Counted from the first letter of the stretch, positions 14,983 through 23,714 are shown. The stretch is DNA of 23,826 bases from CAJWKT01 sp964465375 (GCA_964465375.1 CAYXIJ010000029.1:1-23826), one strand, 5' to 3'. The notes: generated from the letters alone by a model not told the origin. A program made the numbers and translations.

Positions 14983-15738
14983 TTAGCCTGCTGAAATCAT
15001 AAATGCTAATCCCTCAAGGATTAAGTTTTTCCGATGATCCACATCTTTCTCTAGCAACGGCAAAAATAATTCCGCATCACCGCCCGTAAGAAATACCTTT
15101 GGGTCCGCTTTCAGTTCTCCCGCTACCAGCTGAATGGCGCGGTTGAGGCCTGTAGCCAGTGCCAACATCGCACCGTGGCCAACAGATTCGTCGGTGCTTT
15201 TCCCGAGCATACTGATGCCCTGCGGCAACCTAGTCGGCGTTTCAGTGACGCTAATGTCACTCGTTTTGGTATCTAGCGCAGAAATCATCATTCGAAGTCC
15301 AGGAAAAATAAGTCCTCCAAGATGCTGCCCGCCTTCATCCACCGCATCAAAAGTAACCGAGGTACCGGCATCGATCACACAAGCAGGACCTGTGGTTACA
15401 TTGTGGGCCGCAATAACATTTACCCATCTGTCTGATCCAATTTGCTCTGGATGCCCATAGGCAGAGCGCACTCCGCACTGCATCGCTACAGGCTCCACGA
15501 ACTCAGGCTCACAAGACCAACAATCGGTAGAAAGCTTCAAAAGCCGCCTAGCAAATGCTTCTCCCGCCACATTACTGACCATGATCCGCTCCACATGCTT
15601 CGGTAGCGTATGAGCCAATGTTTCGAAAACCTGATCCAATGAATCAACATGCAGCGCATTGCCCACACCTATCAACACCCCCTGTTCGACGCTCGCCCAG
15701 TTGATTCGAGAGTTGCCCACATCGATGACAACATTCAT
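14983..15738 (-). CDS. coaX: Type III pantothenate kinase
   Basis: Phosphorylates pantothenate in the first step of coenzyme A synthesis, in the cytoplasm. At 251 residues it has the usual CoaX length. The ASKHA-fold motifs are present: D6 in VIDVGNSRINW (phosphate 1), Y94-GHPEQ-IGSDRW with D103 (pantothenate binding and catalysis), and D123 in CVIDAGTSVTFD (phosphate 2), then GGLIFPGLRMM. Its start overlaps the birA stop (ATGA, 15735-15738), so it is translationally coupled to birA, as in the birA-coaX pair of Pseudomonas. The SPOR-domain gene that often follows coaX is absent; convergent DUF6152 takes its place. Confidence 0.95.
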   Translation of the reverse strand: MNVVIDVGNSRINWASVEQGVLIGVGNALHVDSLDQVFETLAHTLPKHVERIMVSNVAGEAFARRLLKLSTDCWSCEPEFVEPVAMQCGVRSAYGHPEQIGSDRWVNVIAAHNVTTGPACVIDAGTSVTFDAVDEGGQHLGGLIFPGLRMMISALDTKTSDISVTETPTRLPQGISMLGKSTDESVGHGAMLALATGLNRAIQLVAGELKADPKVFLTGGDAELFLPLLEKDVDHRKNLILEGLAFMISAG

Positions 15739-16559
15739 AACAGGTTTCTTACACTGATATCGCCAGTGCTCACCCTATGCATACCGCGGGCCGTTTCCAG
15801 TAATAAGAAGCCGTCTGGCTCCACCCTAACAGCTCTCCCAAACACTGAGCCCTTGGAATCCTCCAATTCGACCACTCGGCCCTTAAGAAAATCTGCTTCC
15901 ATAAACTCCCCATGGTAAGGCAAAAACCCAGTGTCCCCATAATTCTCCAAAAGCTTTAAAAGCGCCTCAATCAATGCGGATACCAACGCAGCCCGCGAAG
16001 GTAAATTGCCTGCTACAGCCTCATAAAGATCCACCGCACCGGCTCGCCACTTAGGGGACTCTCCGGATCCCAATTTGGGCAATGCAACATTTAGGCCGAT
16101 ACCAACAACAACGTAACAAGGACTGTCTTGAGTTTTCTTGGCCTCAACGAGAATGCCACCAAGCTTCCTGCCCTCCCATATCAAGTCATTGGGCCACTTC
16201 AGCTTAACGTGAAGATCAGCTTCAGCCTGAATGACTCGTCGTATAATCACACCCACCGCAAGTGTGAGTGCTGTCAAGCCCGATGGAATCTGATGAAATT
16301 GCCACCCTGCAGACAAATAAAGGCCAGCGTATAGCGGTGAATACCAAACCTTACCTCTGCGCCCACGGCCAGCGCTCTGGGATTCTGCTAAACAGACGGA
16401 AAGATTGCCTGGCTCTGAACCAGACGCATCCAACAAATGTTGGTTTGTAGATGCTACCTCTCCGTAGATCTCTAAAGAAACCCGGGGCCTAGTAGAAACC
16501 CTGAGCCCATCTAAAATCTCCTCCTGACTAAGGGACCGCATGGAGACTGTGCGGGTCAC
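15735..16559 (-). CDS. birA: Biotin--[acetyl-CoA-carboxylase] ligase without DNA-binding domain
   Basis: Activates biotin with ATP and attaches it to the biotin carboxyl carrier protein of acetyl-CoA carboxylase. It has 274 residues against 321 in E. coli. The catalytic domain is complete: STNQHLL, GRGRRGKVW (64-72), KWPNDL (121-126), K132 in RKLGGILVE, and the C-terminal SH3-like domain. The N-terminal winged helix is missing: the protein begins at the point where E. coli BirA leaves that domain (LSQEEIL against LNAKQIL), so it is a monofunctional ligase that should not repress biotin genes. The start is GTG 16559, overlapping the plsY stop (GTGA); an ATG at 16541 is the alternative. Confidence 0.94.
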   Translation of the reverse strand: MTRTVSMRSLSQEEILDGLRVSTRPRVSLEIYGEVASTNQHLLDASGSEPGNLSVCLAESQSAGRGRRGKVWYSPLYAGLYLSAGWQFHQIPSGLTALTLAVGVIIRRVIQAEADLHVKLKWPNDLIWEGRKLGGILVEAKKTQDSPCYVVVGIGLNVALPKLGSGESPKWRAGAVDLYEAVAGNLPSRAALVSALIEALLKLLENYGDTGFLPYHGEFMEADFLKGRVVELEDSKGSVFGRAVRVEPDGFLLLETARGMHRVSTGDISVRNLL

Positions 16560-17212
16560 AAGTTTCCTTCGGTACGTTTACCTGACCGGCGCCAGCTGAA
16601 ACGGGGCTCGGTTCCATTCCACATCCGGCAAATATTACCTCGATGGGCAAAGATAATTAGTGTAGCCAGAGATAAAACGAATATAAAAATCGGATAGTCT
16701 TCCGGGAGCCTGGTCATACCGAGGTAAACAGCGGCCGCTGCAACCCCACTGACTGTAGCAAGACCAACGTAGCCGGTCAGTCCAATGATCCCAAGCCAGA
16801 GGATCATAATAGCTATCGCTAGCCAGGGAACGAGAATGCACACCACCCCAATTGCTGTAGCACCACCTTTTCCGCCTCTAAAATCAAACCATATAGGGTA
16901 AACATGGCCTAACACGACAGCAAAGCCCACTGCATAAATTAATAATTCTCGGCTCAAGCCCGGATCTAGCTCGATTCCGAACATCACTAGTGTTGGTAAT
17001 AAAATGACCGGGGCTATGCCCTTACCTACATCGATCACCATCACGCCCAAAGCAAACCACTTCCCTTGGGTTCGCAAAGCATTCGTGCCACCCGGATTAC
17101 CACTACCCATCTTCCGAATATCTACCCCACCTCGGAACCAACCCATAACCGAGCTACCCAACACAGAACCTATCAGGTAGGCAATGGTGAATTTAAGCCC
17201 TAACTCCAACAT
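16556..17212 (-). CDS. plsY: Glycerol-3-phosphate acyltransferase PlsY
   Basis: Integral inner-membrane enzyme that transfers an acyl group from acyl-phosphate to glycerol 3-phosphate, the first step of phospholipid synthesis. It has 218 residues and about seven hydrophobic segments. The three PlsY motifs are visible: SGNPGGTNALRT, GHVYPIWFDFRGGKGGAT and AHRGNICRM. I give the ATG at 17212 (MLELGLKFTIAYLIGS); a GTG at 17221 adds three residues. It overlaps birA by four bases and probably heads a plsY-birA-coaX operon. In many gammaproteobacteria plsY lies elsewhere, near tsaD and folB, so its place here is unusual. Confidence 0.94.
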   Translation of the reverse strand: MLELGLKFTIAYLIGSVLGSSVMGWFRGGVDIRKMGSGNPGGTNALRTQGKWFALGVMVIDVGKGIAPVILLPTLVMFGIELDPGLSRELLIYAVGFAVVLGHVYPIWFDFRGGKGGATAIGVVCILVPWLAIAIMILWLGIIGLTGYVGLATVSGVAAAAVYLGMTRLPEDYPIFIFVLSLATLIIFAHRGNICRMWNGTEPRFSWRRSGKRTEGNL

Positions 17213-17301
17213 AACAAACACGATTGCGGAAACAGAAAAATGACTTTTAGCGTACTGAAGAAAACAGGAAAAAAAGAAATATTATTTTCCATAGGAACTA
17301 C

Positions 17302-17940
17302 CTAAGTCGCCTTGTCAAGGCTTGGCCGGAGAGAGATTTGTTCGCTCCAGCGCGCTAGAGCACCACGTCCCTCAGTCGGATTAATGTCTATACCTCTAGC
17401 CGCCCAATCAACATAAACATAAGCAGCAATATCAGCATAAGTGAACCTGTCACCGGCTACATAAGGACTTTTTGTTAATCTCACTTCAAGATCACTAAAA
17501 AATACCTGAGCACGACGGAGGCCTCTCTCTACAAGCTCAGGAATCTGCTCATAGCGCACTGGCCCAGGCAATCCCCGATGTTTGAAAAGCTCTGAAGAAT
17601 TCCGAATCGCTTCAGCAATCCCTAGATAACCGTCCAGCGTAGCAATGTCGTGCCACATCAGAACTAAGGCCTGTTCTTTGGCGTTGACACCCAAAAGATT
17701 CGGCTCAGGCTGAAGCTGCTCCAAGTAATGACAAATTGCAAGGCTTTCTGTGAGACATGTGCCATCATCGAGCTCCAGTGCCGGTACCGTACCACGGGGA
17801 TTCACAGCCCGAAACATTTCGCTAGACTGATCTCCCTTACGTAGGTTGATTGATATCGTAGGGATATTTAAACCTTTCTCAGCAATAAAAATTCCTACCT
17901 TCCTCGGGCTAGGCGCAAAAGGAAAATCATAAAACTTCAC
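17302..17940 (-). CDS. Glutathione S-transferase family protein
   Basis: Cytoplasmic glutathione-dependent transferase of 212 residues. The thioredoxin-like N-terminal domain (1-80) has FPFAPSPRKVGI, with S11 at the usual catalytic position, the cis-proline motif NPRGTVPAL, and TESLAICHYLE, whose Glu-Ser binds the glutathione gamma-glutamyl group. The helical C-terminal domain contains YVAGDRFTYADIAAYVYVDW, the conserved GST N-capping region. The substrate cannot be named. It stands upstream of plsY on the same strand with an 89-bp gap and diverges from the phosphatidyltransferase gene. Confidence 0.9.
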   Translation of the reverse strand: MKFYDFPFAPSPRKVGIFIAEKGLNIPTISINLRKGDQSSEMFRAVNPRGTVPALELDDGTCLTESLAICHYLEQLQPEPNLLGVNAKEQALVLMWHDIATLDGYLGIAEAIRNSSELFKHRGLPGPVRYEQIPELVERGLRRAQVFFSDLEVRLTKSPYVAGDRFTYADIAAYVYVDWAARGIDINPTEGRGALARWSEQISLRPSLDKAT

Positions 17941-17949
17941 GGCTGGTCC

Positions 17950-17980
17950 TTGACAACAAATTTATCATGAAGTGTACACT
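17950..17980 (+). promoter_or_regulatory. Candidate promoter of the lipid/ABC cluster
   Basis: A perfect -35 TTGACA (17950-17955) is followed by TGTACA at 17 bp or TACACT at 19 bp (17973-17980), about 45 bp before the first start codon of the plus-strand cluster. The -10 is weak. Confidence 0.4.
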
Positions 17981-18024
17981 GCGTTTGGCCTTACCCTAAG
18001 GTTTTCTTTTTAAAACAGTAAGAT

Positions 18025-18663
18025 ATGTCCAACCATGGAGCATATAATAAATCCATGGCCAATCTCATCACCCTAACGAGACTTGTGATACTTCTAGTGG
18101 TTGTGTGGCTAGTTTATCAAGCACCTAGCATCTGGCAGCTCGGGAGTTTTTTTCTAGTGATTCTTATTTTCGTATGCGATGCGCTTGACGGCCACATTGC
18201 CCGTGCACGGAATGAAGTTAGTCTTTTTGGGGCCCACTTTGACATCGCCAGCGATAGAATTGTAGAGCTCACAATGTGGGTTGTAGTTGCAGACATCGAA
18301 CTAGTGCCTATCTGGGTACCTCTTACGATCATAATTCGTGCCGTGTTAGTTGATACCATTCGTACGAATCTATCGGCCTCGAGAAATATTCCCCCTTTTG
18401 CGCTGATGCGATCATCACTGGGCCAATTTCTGGTAGCAGGTCGATTAATACGCGTCCTTTATGCCATCGTAAAAACCTGCGCTTTCTGCTGCCTTGTAAC
18501 ACTCCCATCGTTCACAGTCATCCTCCCTGAGCTGTGGAATAGCATCGGCTCACTCTGGACCGATCTCACCTATTTTTTCGTGTATTTGTCAGTATTCTTA
18601 TGCATTGTGAGAGCTGTGCCAGTAGTGGCAGAGTGCATTTGCAATAAGAAAAAAATATTTTAG
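18025..18663 (+). CDS. CDP-alcohol phosphatidyltransferase family protein
   Basis: Integral membrane enzyme that moves a phosphatidyl (or similar) group from a CDP-activated donor to an alcohol, as in phosphatidylglycerophosphate synthase. It has 212 residues. The full family signature D-x2-D-G-x2-A-R-x8-G-x3-D-x3-D is present with D52, D55, G56, A59, R60, G69, D73 and D77. About six hydrophobic segments surround it. M11 (18055, MANLITLTRL) resembles the start of PgsA-like proteins and is an equally possible start. It is followed after 14 bp by a HAD phosphatase, so a phosphotransfer-then-dephosphorylation pair is plausible, as for PGP synthase and PGP phosphatase (inference). Confidence 0.88.
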   Translation: MSNHGAYNKSMANLITLTRLVILLVVVWLVYQAPSIWQLGSFFLVILIFVCDALDGHIARARNEVSLFGAHFDIASDRIVELTMWVVVADIELVPIWVPLTIIIRAVLVDTIRTNLSASRNIPPFALMRSSLGQFLVAGRLIRVLYAIVKTCAFCCLVTLPSFTVILPELWNSIGSLWTDLTYFFVYLSVFLCIVRAVPVVAECICNKKKIF

Positions 18664-18677
18664 AAACTTTCAAAAAA

Positions 18678-19337
18678 ATGAGTCTTGCCATTTTTGATAT
18701 AGACGGAACTCTGGTTCAAGGTAGCTCTGAGAGAATGTTTTGGTGTTACCTTATACGCTGCGGAAAACAGGGGCCAAAACAAATCTTCTCCTATCTCATG
18801 TTTTTGTTTCGCCACCTACCTACGGGAATTTGCAGTATCAAAAAAAATAAAGCTTACCTAGCCGGCTTGCACGTCAAGCAGGTAGAAATGCTTGCTGATA
18901 TTTTTGTCGCCGAACAATTAATTTTTTGCTTGTACAAACCAGCTGTACAAAGACTCAAGCAGCACCTTGAGCGAGGAGATACTGTCGTCTTGGTGTCAGG
19001 TACCCTTAATTTTCTTGCGCATGCCCTTGCCGATCATCTCGGCGTTAAACAAGTCTATGCTACAGTTTGCAGCCAAAAAAACGATTTTTTTTTAGCCCGT
19101 CCAGTCAAAATTCATCCCTTCAATCGCACAAAATTAGACTTAACACTACAGCTCGCTCACGAACTTAAATTTAAAATAGCAGATATCATTGCTTATGGAA
19201 ATTCTAGTCACGATTTTCCTCTTCTTTCGGTGGTAGGAACGCCAGTAGTGGTTCGGCCAGATGCTAGCTTGCTTCAGGTGGCTCGGAAACTTAAATGGGA
19301 AATCGTGGGCGAAAGAAAACAGAAAGGCACTTTATAA
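18678..19337 (+). CDS. HAD-superfamily (IB-type) phosphatase
   Basis: Predicted phosphatase of 219 residues. Motif I is DIDGT (D7 nucleophile, D9 acid/base), motif II is VLVSGT (S107), motif III is K152 in NRTKLDL, and motif IV is GNSSHDFPLL (G174-L183), the HAD-IB arrangement. The insertion between motifs I and II forms the helical cap. A hydrophobic patch (FSYLMFLF) may touch the membrane. Lying 14 bp after a phosphatidyltransferase, it may dephosphorylate that enzyme's product (inference); a phosphoserine-phosphatase-like role is the alternative. An A7 run (19075-19081) and a T9 run (19085-19093) lie close together inside the gene. No clear Shine-Dalgarno precedes the ATG. Confidence 0.85.
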   Translation: MSLAIFDIDGTLVQGSSERMFWCYLIRCGKQGPKQIFSYLMFLFRHLPTGICSIKKNKAYLAGLHVKQVEMLADIFVAEQLIFCLYKPAVQRLKQHLERGDTVVLVSGTLNFLAHALADHLGVKQVYATVCSQKNDFFLARPVKIHPFNRTKLDLTLQLAHELKFKIADIIAYGNSSHDFPLLSVVGTPVVVRPDASLLQVARKLKWEIVGERKQKGTL

Positions 19338-19376
19338 TCAACAATAACATGTGATTGACAGAGACCATCCCTTTTT

Positions 19377-20057
19377 ATGGACATCGATACCCCCCCCATT
19401 CACCTACTGCAAGTTTGTAAGGCGTACGGAAAAACCTCAGTAATAGAAGAAGCAAATTTCCATGCAAAGAGAGGAGAGTTTGTGGTAATTGTCGGCCGAA
19501 GTGGCTCCGGAAAATCAACGCTACTTAATCTCATCGGTGGGCTTGACCGGCCCGATTCCGGCAAAGTGCTGGTTTTAGGTCAATCTCTAGCTACATTGGA
19601 TGAGCGTAATCTCTCTCAGTTACGACGGGTTCATCTAGGATTTGTTTTTCAGTTTTTCAACCTCATTCCGACTCTAACCGTGGCAGAAAATATCCGCCTC
19701 CCACTAGCATTAAATGGCCTCTCCAAGAAAGACTCCATATTGCGTACCAAAGCGTTACTCGAGGAACTTTTCCTCACCGATTTTGAAAAACGCTTTCCGG
19801 AGGAATTGTCGGGCGGTGAACAACAGAGGGTTGCCATAGCGCGAGCGCTAGTTCACGAGCCTGCAATTGTTCTTGCAGATGAACCCACCGGTAATTTGGA
19901 TCTGGAAACAGCTACGAATGTATTGGAACTTTTAAATGACGCGTGCCGCCAACGCAAGGCTACACTGGTAATGGCTACCCATAGCCACGAAATGGTGGGC
20001 CATGCTGATCGAGTTTTAACTATTCGTAATGGTTGCTTAAAGGATATCAAAATTTGA
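19377..20057 (+). CDS. ABC transporter ATPase, LolD/MacB/YbbA type
   Basis: Cytoplasmic ATPase subunit of 226 residues. Walker A is GRSGSGKST (40-48), the Q-loop is Q92, the signature is LSGGEQQ (144-150), Walker B is IVLADEP (164-170) with catalytic E169, and the switch histidine is H202. FNLIPTLTVAENI is characteristic of the LolD/MacB/FtsE group, whose members drive mechanical transmission (lipoprotein or lipid extraction) rather than classic substrate import. It overlaps the following permease start and the two surely form one complex, like E. coli YbbA-YbbP. Confidence 0.95.
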   Translation: MDIDTPPIHLLQVCKAYGKTSVIEEANFHAKRGEFVVIVGRSGSGKSTLLNLIGGLDRPDSGKVLVLGQSLATLDERNLSQLRRVHLGFVFQFFNLIPTLTVAENIRLPLALNGLSKKDSILRTKALLEELFLTDFEKRFPEELSGGEQQRVAIARALVHEPAIVLADEPTGNLDLETATNVLELLNDACRQRKATLVMATHSHEMVGHADRVLTIRNGCLKDIKI

Positions 20058-22579
20058 ATAACCTACTATCAACAGCAGCGCAGCGCTTTTATTTTCGCCA
20101 TCCCTGGCAACTCATTCTCGCCATTATGGGGATAGCTCTTGGTGTTGCAGTATATGTGGGCGTTTCCCTTGCAAATGATAGTGCACGTCGAGCCTTTGAA
20201 TGGTCTTCCCAATTAGTCCTTGGCCGAACAACACACCAACTTGTAAATGCTGGGGGCATGCTCCCTGAATCCATCTACTATGATTTGCGCACTCGGGGAA
20301 TCATTCCAAATGCAGCTCCTGTTATTGATGAGGAGTTACGGCTTGCCTCCCAGCCTAGACGCAGGTTTACGCTTCTGGGCGTTGATCCACTTAAGGAAAC
20401 GCTTTTTCGCGGCACAACAAGGTCGATCCCCGGTGAAAGCGCTAGTCCTGCCGCTTTAATGGTAGAGCCAGCCAGCGTAATTGTTCCTGAAAGCTTGGCT
20501 AATGAATTGAGGTTAGAAAATGGCTCGACACTCAACGTAATTGCAAAAGGCAAAATGGCTCGCGTAATAGTGGCTGGAACACTTAAAGGCATGGGCCTAG
20601 ATCCAAACGGTAGTAGCGGACTAATCTTAGCAGACATCTCAACCAGCCAAGAGTTACTTAATTTGGAAGGATTCATTAGTCGCATTGACCTAGTTCTCAC
20701 ACCCACGGAAGCCGAAAATCTACAATTACTTAAACCGGCGGGCACAACTCTTCTGACCGCAACAAGTGGCAATGCGGCTTTTAATGAACTGAGTCGCGCG
20801 TTCAGAATCAACTTGACAGCACTTAGCTTGCTAGCACTAATGGTGGGAGTCTTTTTAATTTATGCCACGATGTCTTTTTCCATCGTGCAACGTCGTCCGA
20901 CCATTGGTGTACTGAGAGCCCTAGGCGTGCAACGCCGCGAGCTGCTGTTAAATGTTTTTCGAGAAGCAACCGTACTTGGTTTGATTGCAACGCTGGCTGG
21001 ATTAGCGCTTGGCCATCAACTTGGACAAAGACTTGTCGAACTTGTGCTGCGAACGCTTGGTGACCTTTATTTTGGCTCTTACGTAACGGCTATTTCCCCT
21101 GCTATAGGTATTTACTGGAAGGGGGCGTTGCTCGGCTTAGGAGCGACACTACTAGCAGCTCTTGCCCCCGCCATGACAGCTGCAAATACAATCCCCACAG
21201 TCGCCATGAGCAGAGCGGCGCTAGAACGAGGTGCAAAAGAAAAGGGCCTGCTTGCCGCACTAGTAGCACTTCCTGCCGCAACAATTGCTTCAATGGTTCT
21301 CCTTCTGGGTCCAGAAAACTTGATCGTAGCGTTCGTAGGACTTTTTTTCGTTCTGGTAACCGGCGCCCTATTAACCCCGCTCGCAACTGTGGGCTTGATG
21401 AAATTTGCCGAACCATTTGTGGAAAAATTCTTCGGCATTAGTGGCTCCCTAGCAGTCCGGGGTGTTACGTCTTCGCTTAGTCGCACCGGTGTGGCTATAG
21501 CAGCACTCACGGTTGCTATAGCCACAGTGATTGGTATTGGCATAATGATCGCTAGCTTTCGCGCAAGTTTAGTAAATTGGCTGGATGACACGCTTATAGC
21601 AGATCTTTATTTGCAGTCCGATGTCCAGGTAGAAGAACGTGGGCCGTTTACCGAGGCCCGGTTGCTTGCCATACAGGATCTCCCCAGCGTTGAGGGATTG
21701 AGTTTGAGTCGCCTTAGGCGTCTGCAAACTCCGGATGGTGAACTCAATTTGAGGGCTATGTCGCCCGGACCAAATGGTTGGGGCTTAAGCTTTGTGACCG
21801 GTAACGCTGAAGAGGCTATTTCAATGTTGGAGTCACAACAAGGCGTATTGGTGTCCGAGCCTTTCGCTTTTCGACGAGCAGTGACCAAAGGTGATTTACT
21901 GAATCTTCCTACGCCTAACGGCATACAAACATTCTCGATTCTAGGCGTAATTCGTGATTACTACACTGACGGTGGCTCCGTAACAATTTCTTTAGACACC
22001 TATCGGCGCTACTGGGAAGACAGTGGTCTCACCGGTGTTGGTATCTACTTTGCAGCATCTGCACTGAATCGCAACATACAGCCCGCAGTTGAATCGATAA
22101 TGGGCAGTGAAACAAGATTTAGGCTCCTTTCAAACGGGACTATAAAAACACGCTCCCTAACTATCTTCGATCGTACTTTTCAAATTACAGAGGTACTTAG
22201 AATCCTTGCTTCGCTGGTTGCATTTCTCGGCATACTGAACGCACTTACATCGCTGCAACTAGAACGGACTCGGGAAATAGCGACTCTTCGGGCACTGGGG
22301 GCTAGCCCACGTCAGGTAAGCATGCTCGGATTTGTACAAACGGGGCTACTTGGGCTCGCTGCAGGCTTGATTGCTATACCCCTAGGTACTGTACTGGCAG
22401 CGCTACTTGTGTTTGTAATCAATGAAAGGTCCTTCGGCTGGAGTATGGATTTTGTAACGCAAGCGAAACCTATGTTACTGGGTCTGGCACTTGCAGTGGT
22501 TACCGCACTTTTAGCCGGCCTATATCCCGCAGTCCGCGCGGGACGTCTAAACATAATAACTCACCTTCGGGAGGAATAG
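20054..22579 (+). CDS. FtsX-type ABC transporter permease, YbbP-like
   Basis: Large inner-membrane permease of 841 residues. One helix near 10-35 (LILAIMGIALGVAVYVGVSL) is followed by a periplasmic MacB-PCD-like domain (to about 250), an FtsX unit (about 255-390), a middle membrane region (about 400-510), a second periplasmic domain (about 520-710) and a final FtsX unit (about 720-835) ending in LAGLYPAVRAGR. The two-FtsX-unit layout matches YbbP, which is thought to handle hydrophobic substrates. I chose TTG 20054 because it overlaps the ATPase stop (TTGA) and follows AAGGA at 10 nt; a TTG at 20033 would add seven residues. It forms a transport operon with the ATPase and the downstream lipoprotein. 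Confidence 0.93.
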   Translation: MNNLLSTAAQRFYFRHPWQLILAIMGIALGVAVYVGVSLANDSARRAFEWSSQLVLGRTTHQLVNAGGMLPESIYYDLRTRGIIPNAAPVIDEELRLASQPRRRFTLLGVDPLKETLFRGTTRSIPGESASPAALMVEPASVIVPESLANELRLENGSTLNVIAKGKMARVIVAGTLKGMGLDPNGSSGLILADISTSQELLNLEGFISRIDLVLTPTEAENLQLLKPAGTTLLTATSGNAAFNELSRAFRINLTALSLLALMVGVFLIYATMSFSIVQRRPTIGVLRALGVQRRELLLNVFREATVLGLIATLAGLALGHQLGQRLVELVLRTLGDLYFGSYVTAISPAIGIYWKGALLGLGATLLAALAPAMTAANTIPTVAMSRAALERGAKEKGLLAALVALPAATIASMVLLLGPENLIVAFVGLFFVLVTGALLTPLATVGLMKFAEPFVEKFFGISGSLAVRGVTSSLSRTGVAIAALTVAIATVIGIGIMIASFRASLVNWLDDTLIADLYLQSDVQVEERGPFTEARLLAIQDLPSVEGLSLSRLRRLQTPDGELNLRAMSPGPNGWGLSFVTGNAEEAISMLESQQGVLVSEPFAFRRAVTKGDLLNLPTPNGIQTFSILGVIRDYYTDGGSVTISLDTYRRYWEDSGLTGVGIYFAASALNRNIQPAVESIMGSETRFRLLSNGTIKTRSLTIFDRTFQITEVLRILASLVAFLGILNALTSLQLERTREIATLRALGASPRQVSMLGFVQTGLLGLAAGLIAIPLGTVLAALLVFVINERSFGWSMDFVTQAKPMLLGLALAVVTALLAGLYPAVRAGRLNIITHLREE

Positions 22580-22583
22580 TCTG

Positions 22584-23714
22584 TTGACCCGTGCGTGGAT
22601 CACAATAGCGTTGGTTATCATATGCGCCTGCACGGAGCAGGTAGAGCTTGTCCCGAACGATGCCGCAAGACTGCCCGCCACCCGCTTTCTAAGCGAAGCA
22701 ACAGGCAACAATGGATACGCACGAGTTTTTTATCCTAAGAAATTTCAGTTTCCACGGGACCATGGCAGTCATCCTGAATATCGGACGGAGTGGTGGTACT
22801 TCACAGGAAATCTCGAGGGCGCCCGCGCGAGACATTATGGATTTGAGCTCGCTTTTTTCAGGTATGCGCTTAAAGCAGACGAGGCTGAAGGGACATCGGC
22901 TTGGAGAGCCAGTCAAGCTTGGATGGCACACTTTGCTCTGACCGACACACAAGGAAATAAATTTTTCGCAGATGAGAGACTTTCCCGGGAAGCAATCGGA
23001 CTTGCTGGAAACCAGCGTGTGCCCTTTCGCGTTTGGGTAGAGGATTGGTCAGCGACATCAGTGGATGCTGAATTTTTTCCCATCCGTCTAAAAGCTGGCA
23101 ACGAAAACGCAAAGTTAGATTTAACTTTAATGAGCAGCAAGCCCCCCATTGCCAATGGTGACAGGGGAATGGATCGAAAAGGGCCGGGCACTGGAAACGC
23201 TTCTTATTATTACTCTATGACTCGCCTGCAAACCGCTGGATTTGTCCAAGTGGGATCAAACAAAGAGATGGTCAATGGATTCACATGGATGGACCGAGAG
23301 TGGGGCACGAACACCCTAAGCGATGATCTTGAGGGTTGGGACTGGTTTTCCGTGCAGCTTTCCGACAACACTGAACTTATGTATTACAGACTACGCCACA
23401 GAGATGGCTCGGCCAGTCCCTATAGTGGAGGTTCAATCGTTGATGCGACAGGAAATCACCGCTCATTGAGCGCCGATGCTGTATTGCTCACCGCACTAGA
23501 TCACTGGAAGAGTCCGAATTCAGCGAGAACATACCCAGTAGCCTGGAAGCTAGAAGTGCCTGATGAGGATCTTGTCCTAGAAATCGAGCCTTACCTCTTA
23601 CAACAAGAATTAAACTTGACAGTTCGCTATTGGGAAGGCGCTATCCGTGTAATTGGTGAACGGCAACTTCAACCAATAGATGGAAGCGGCTATTTAGAGC
23701 TCGCCGGCTATTAA
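22584..23714 (+). CDS. AttH/CrtC-family lipocalin-like lipoprotein
   Basis: A 376-residue protein. A lipoprotein signal with a hydrophobic core and ICAC lipobox (C16) anchors it outside the cytoplasm. The family motif HPEYRTEWWYFTGNL (63-77) marks the AttH/carotenoid 1,2-hydratase (CrtC-like) superfamily, which folds as two lipocalin-like barrels; a second family block is NGFTWMDREWGT. No carotenoid genes lie nearby, so a hydrophobic-ligand carrier working with the ABC transporter is likelier than a CrtC hydratase (inference); attEFGH of Agrobacterium also links AttH to ABC subunits. The start is TTG 22584, seven bases after GGGAGGAA inside the permease end. Confidence 0.87.
   Translation: MTRAWITIALVIICACTEQVELVPNDAARLPATRFLSEATGNNGYARVFYPKKFQFPRDHGSHPEYRTEWWYFTGNLEGARARHYGFELAFFRYALKADEAEGTSAWRASQAWMAHFALTDTQGNKFFADERLSREAIGLAGNQRVPFRVWVEDWSATSVDAEFFPIRLKAGNENAKLDLTLMSSKPPIANGDRGMDRKGPGTGNASYYYSMTRLQTAGFVQVGSNKEMVNGFTWMDREWGTNTLSDDLEGWDWFSVQLSDNTELMYYRLRHRDGSASPYSGGSIVDATGNHRSLSADAVLLTALDHWKSPNSARTYPVAWKLEVPDEDLVLEIEPYLLQQELNLTVRYWEGAIRVIGERQLQPIDGSGYLELAGY

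Noticed and set aside
21112..21591. Long antisense open frame inside the permease gene
   Set aside because: It is fully inside a convincing FtsX permease and has no family features or ribosome site.
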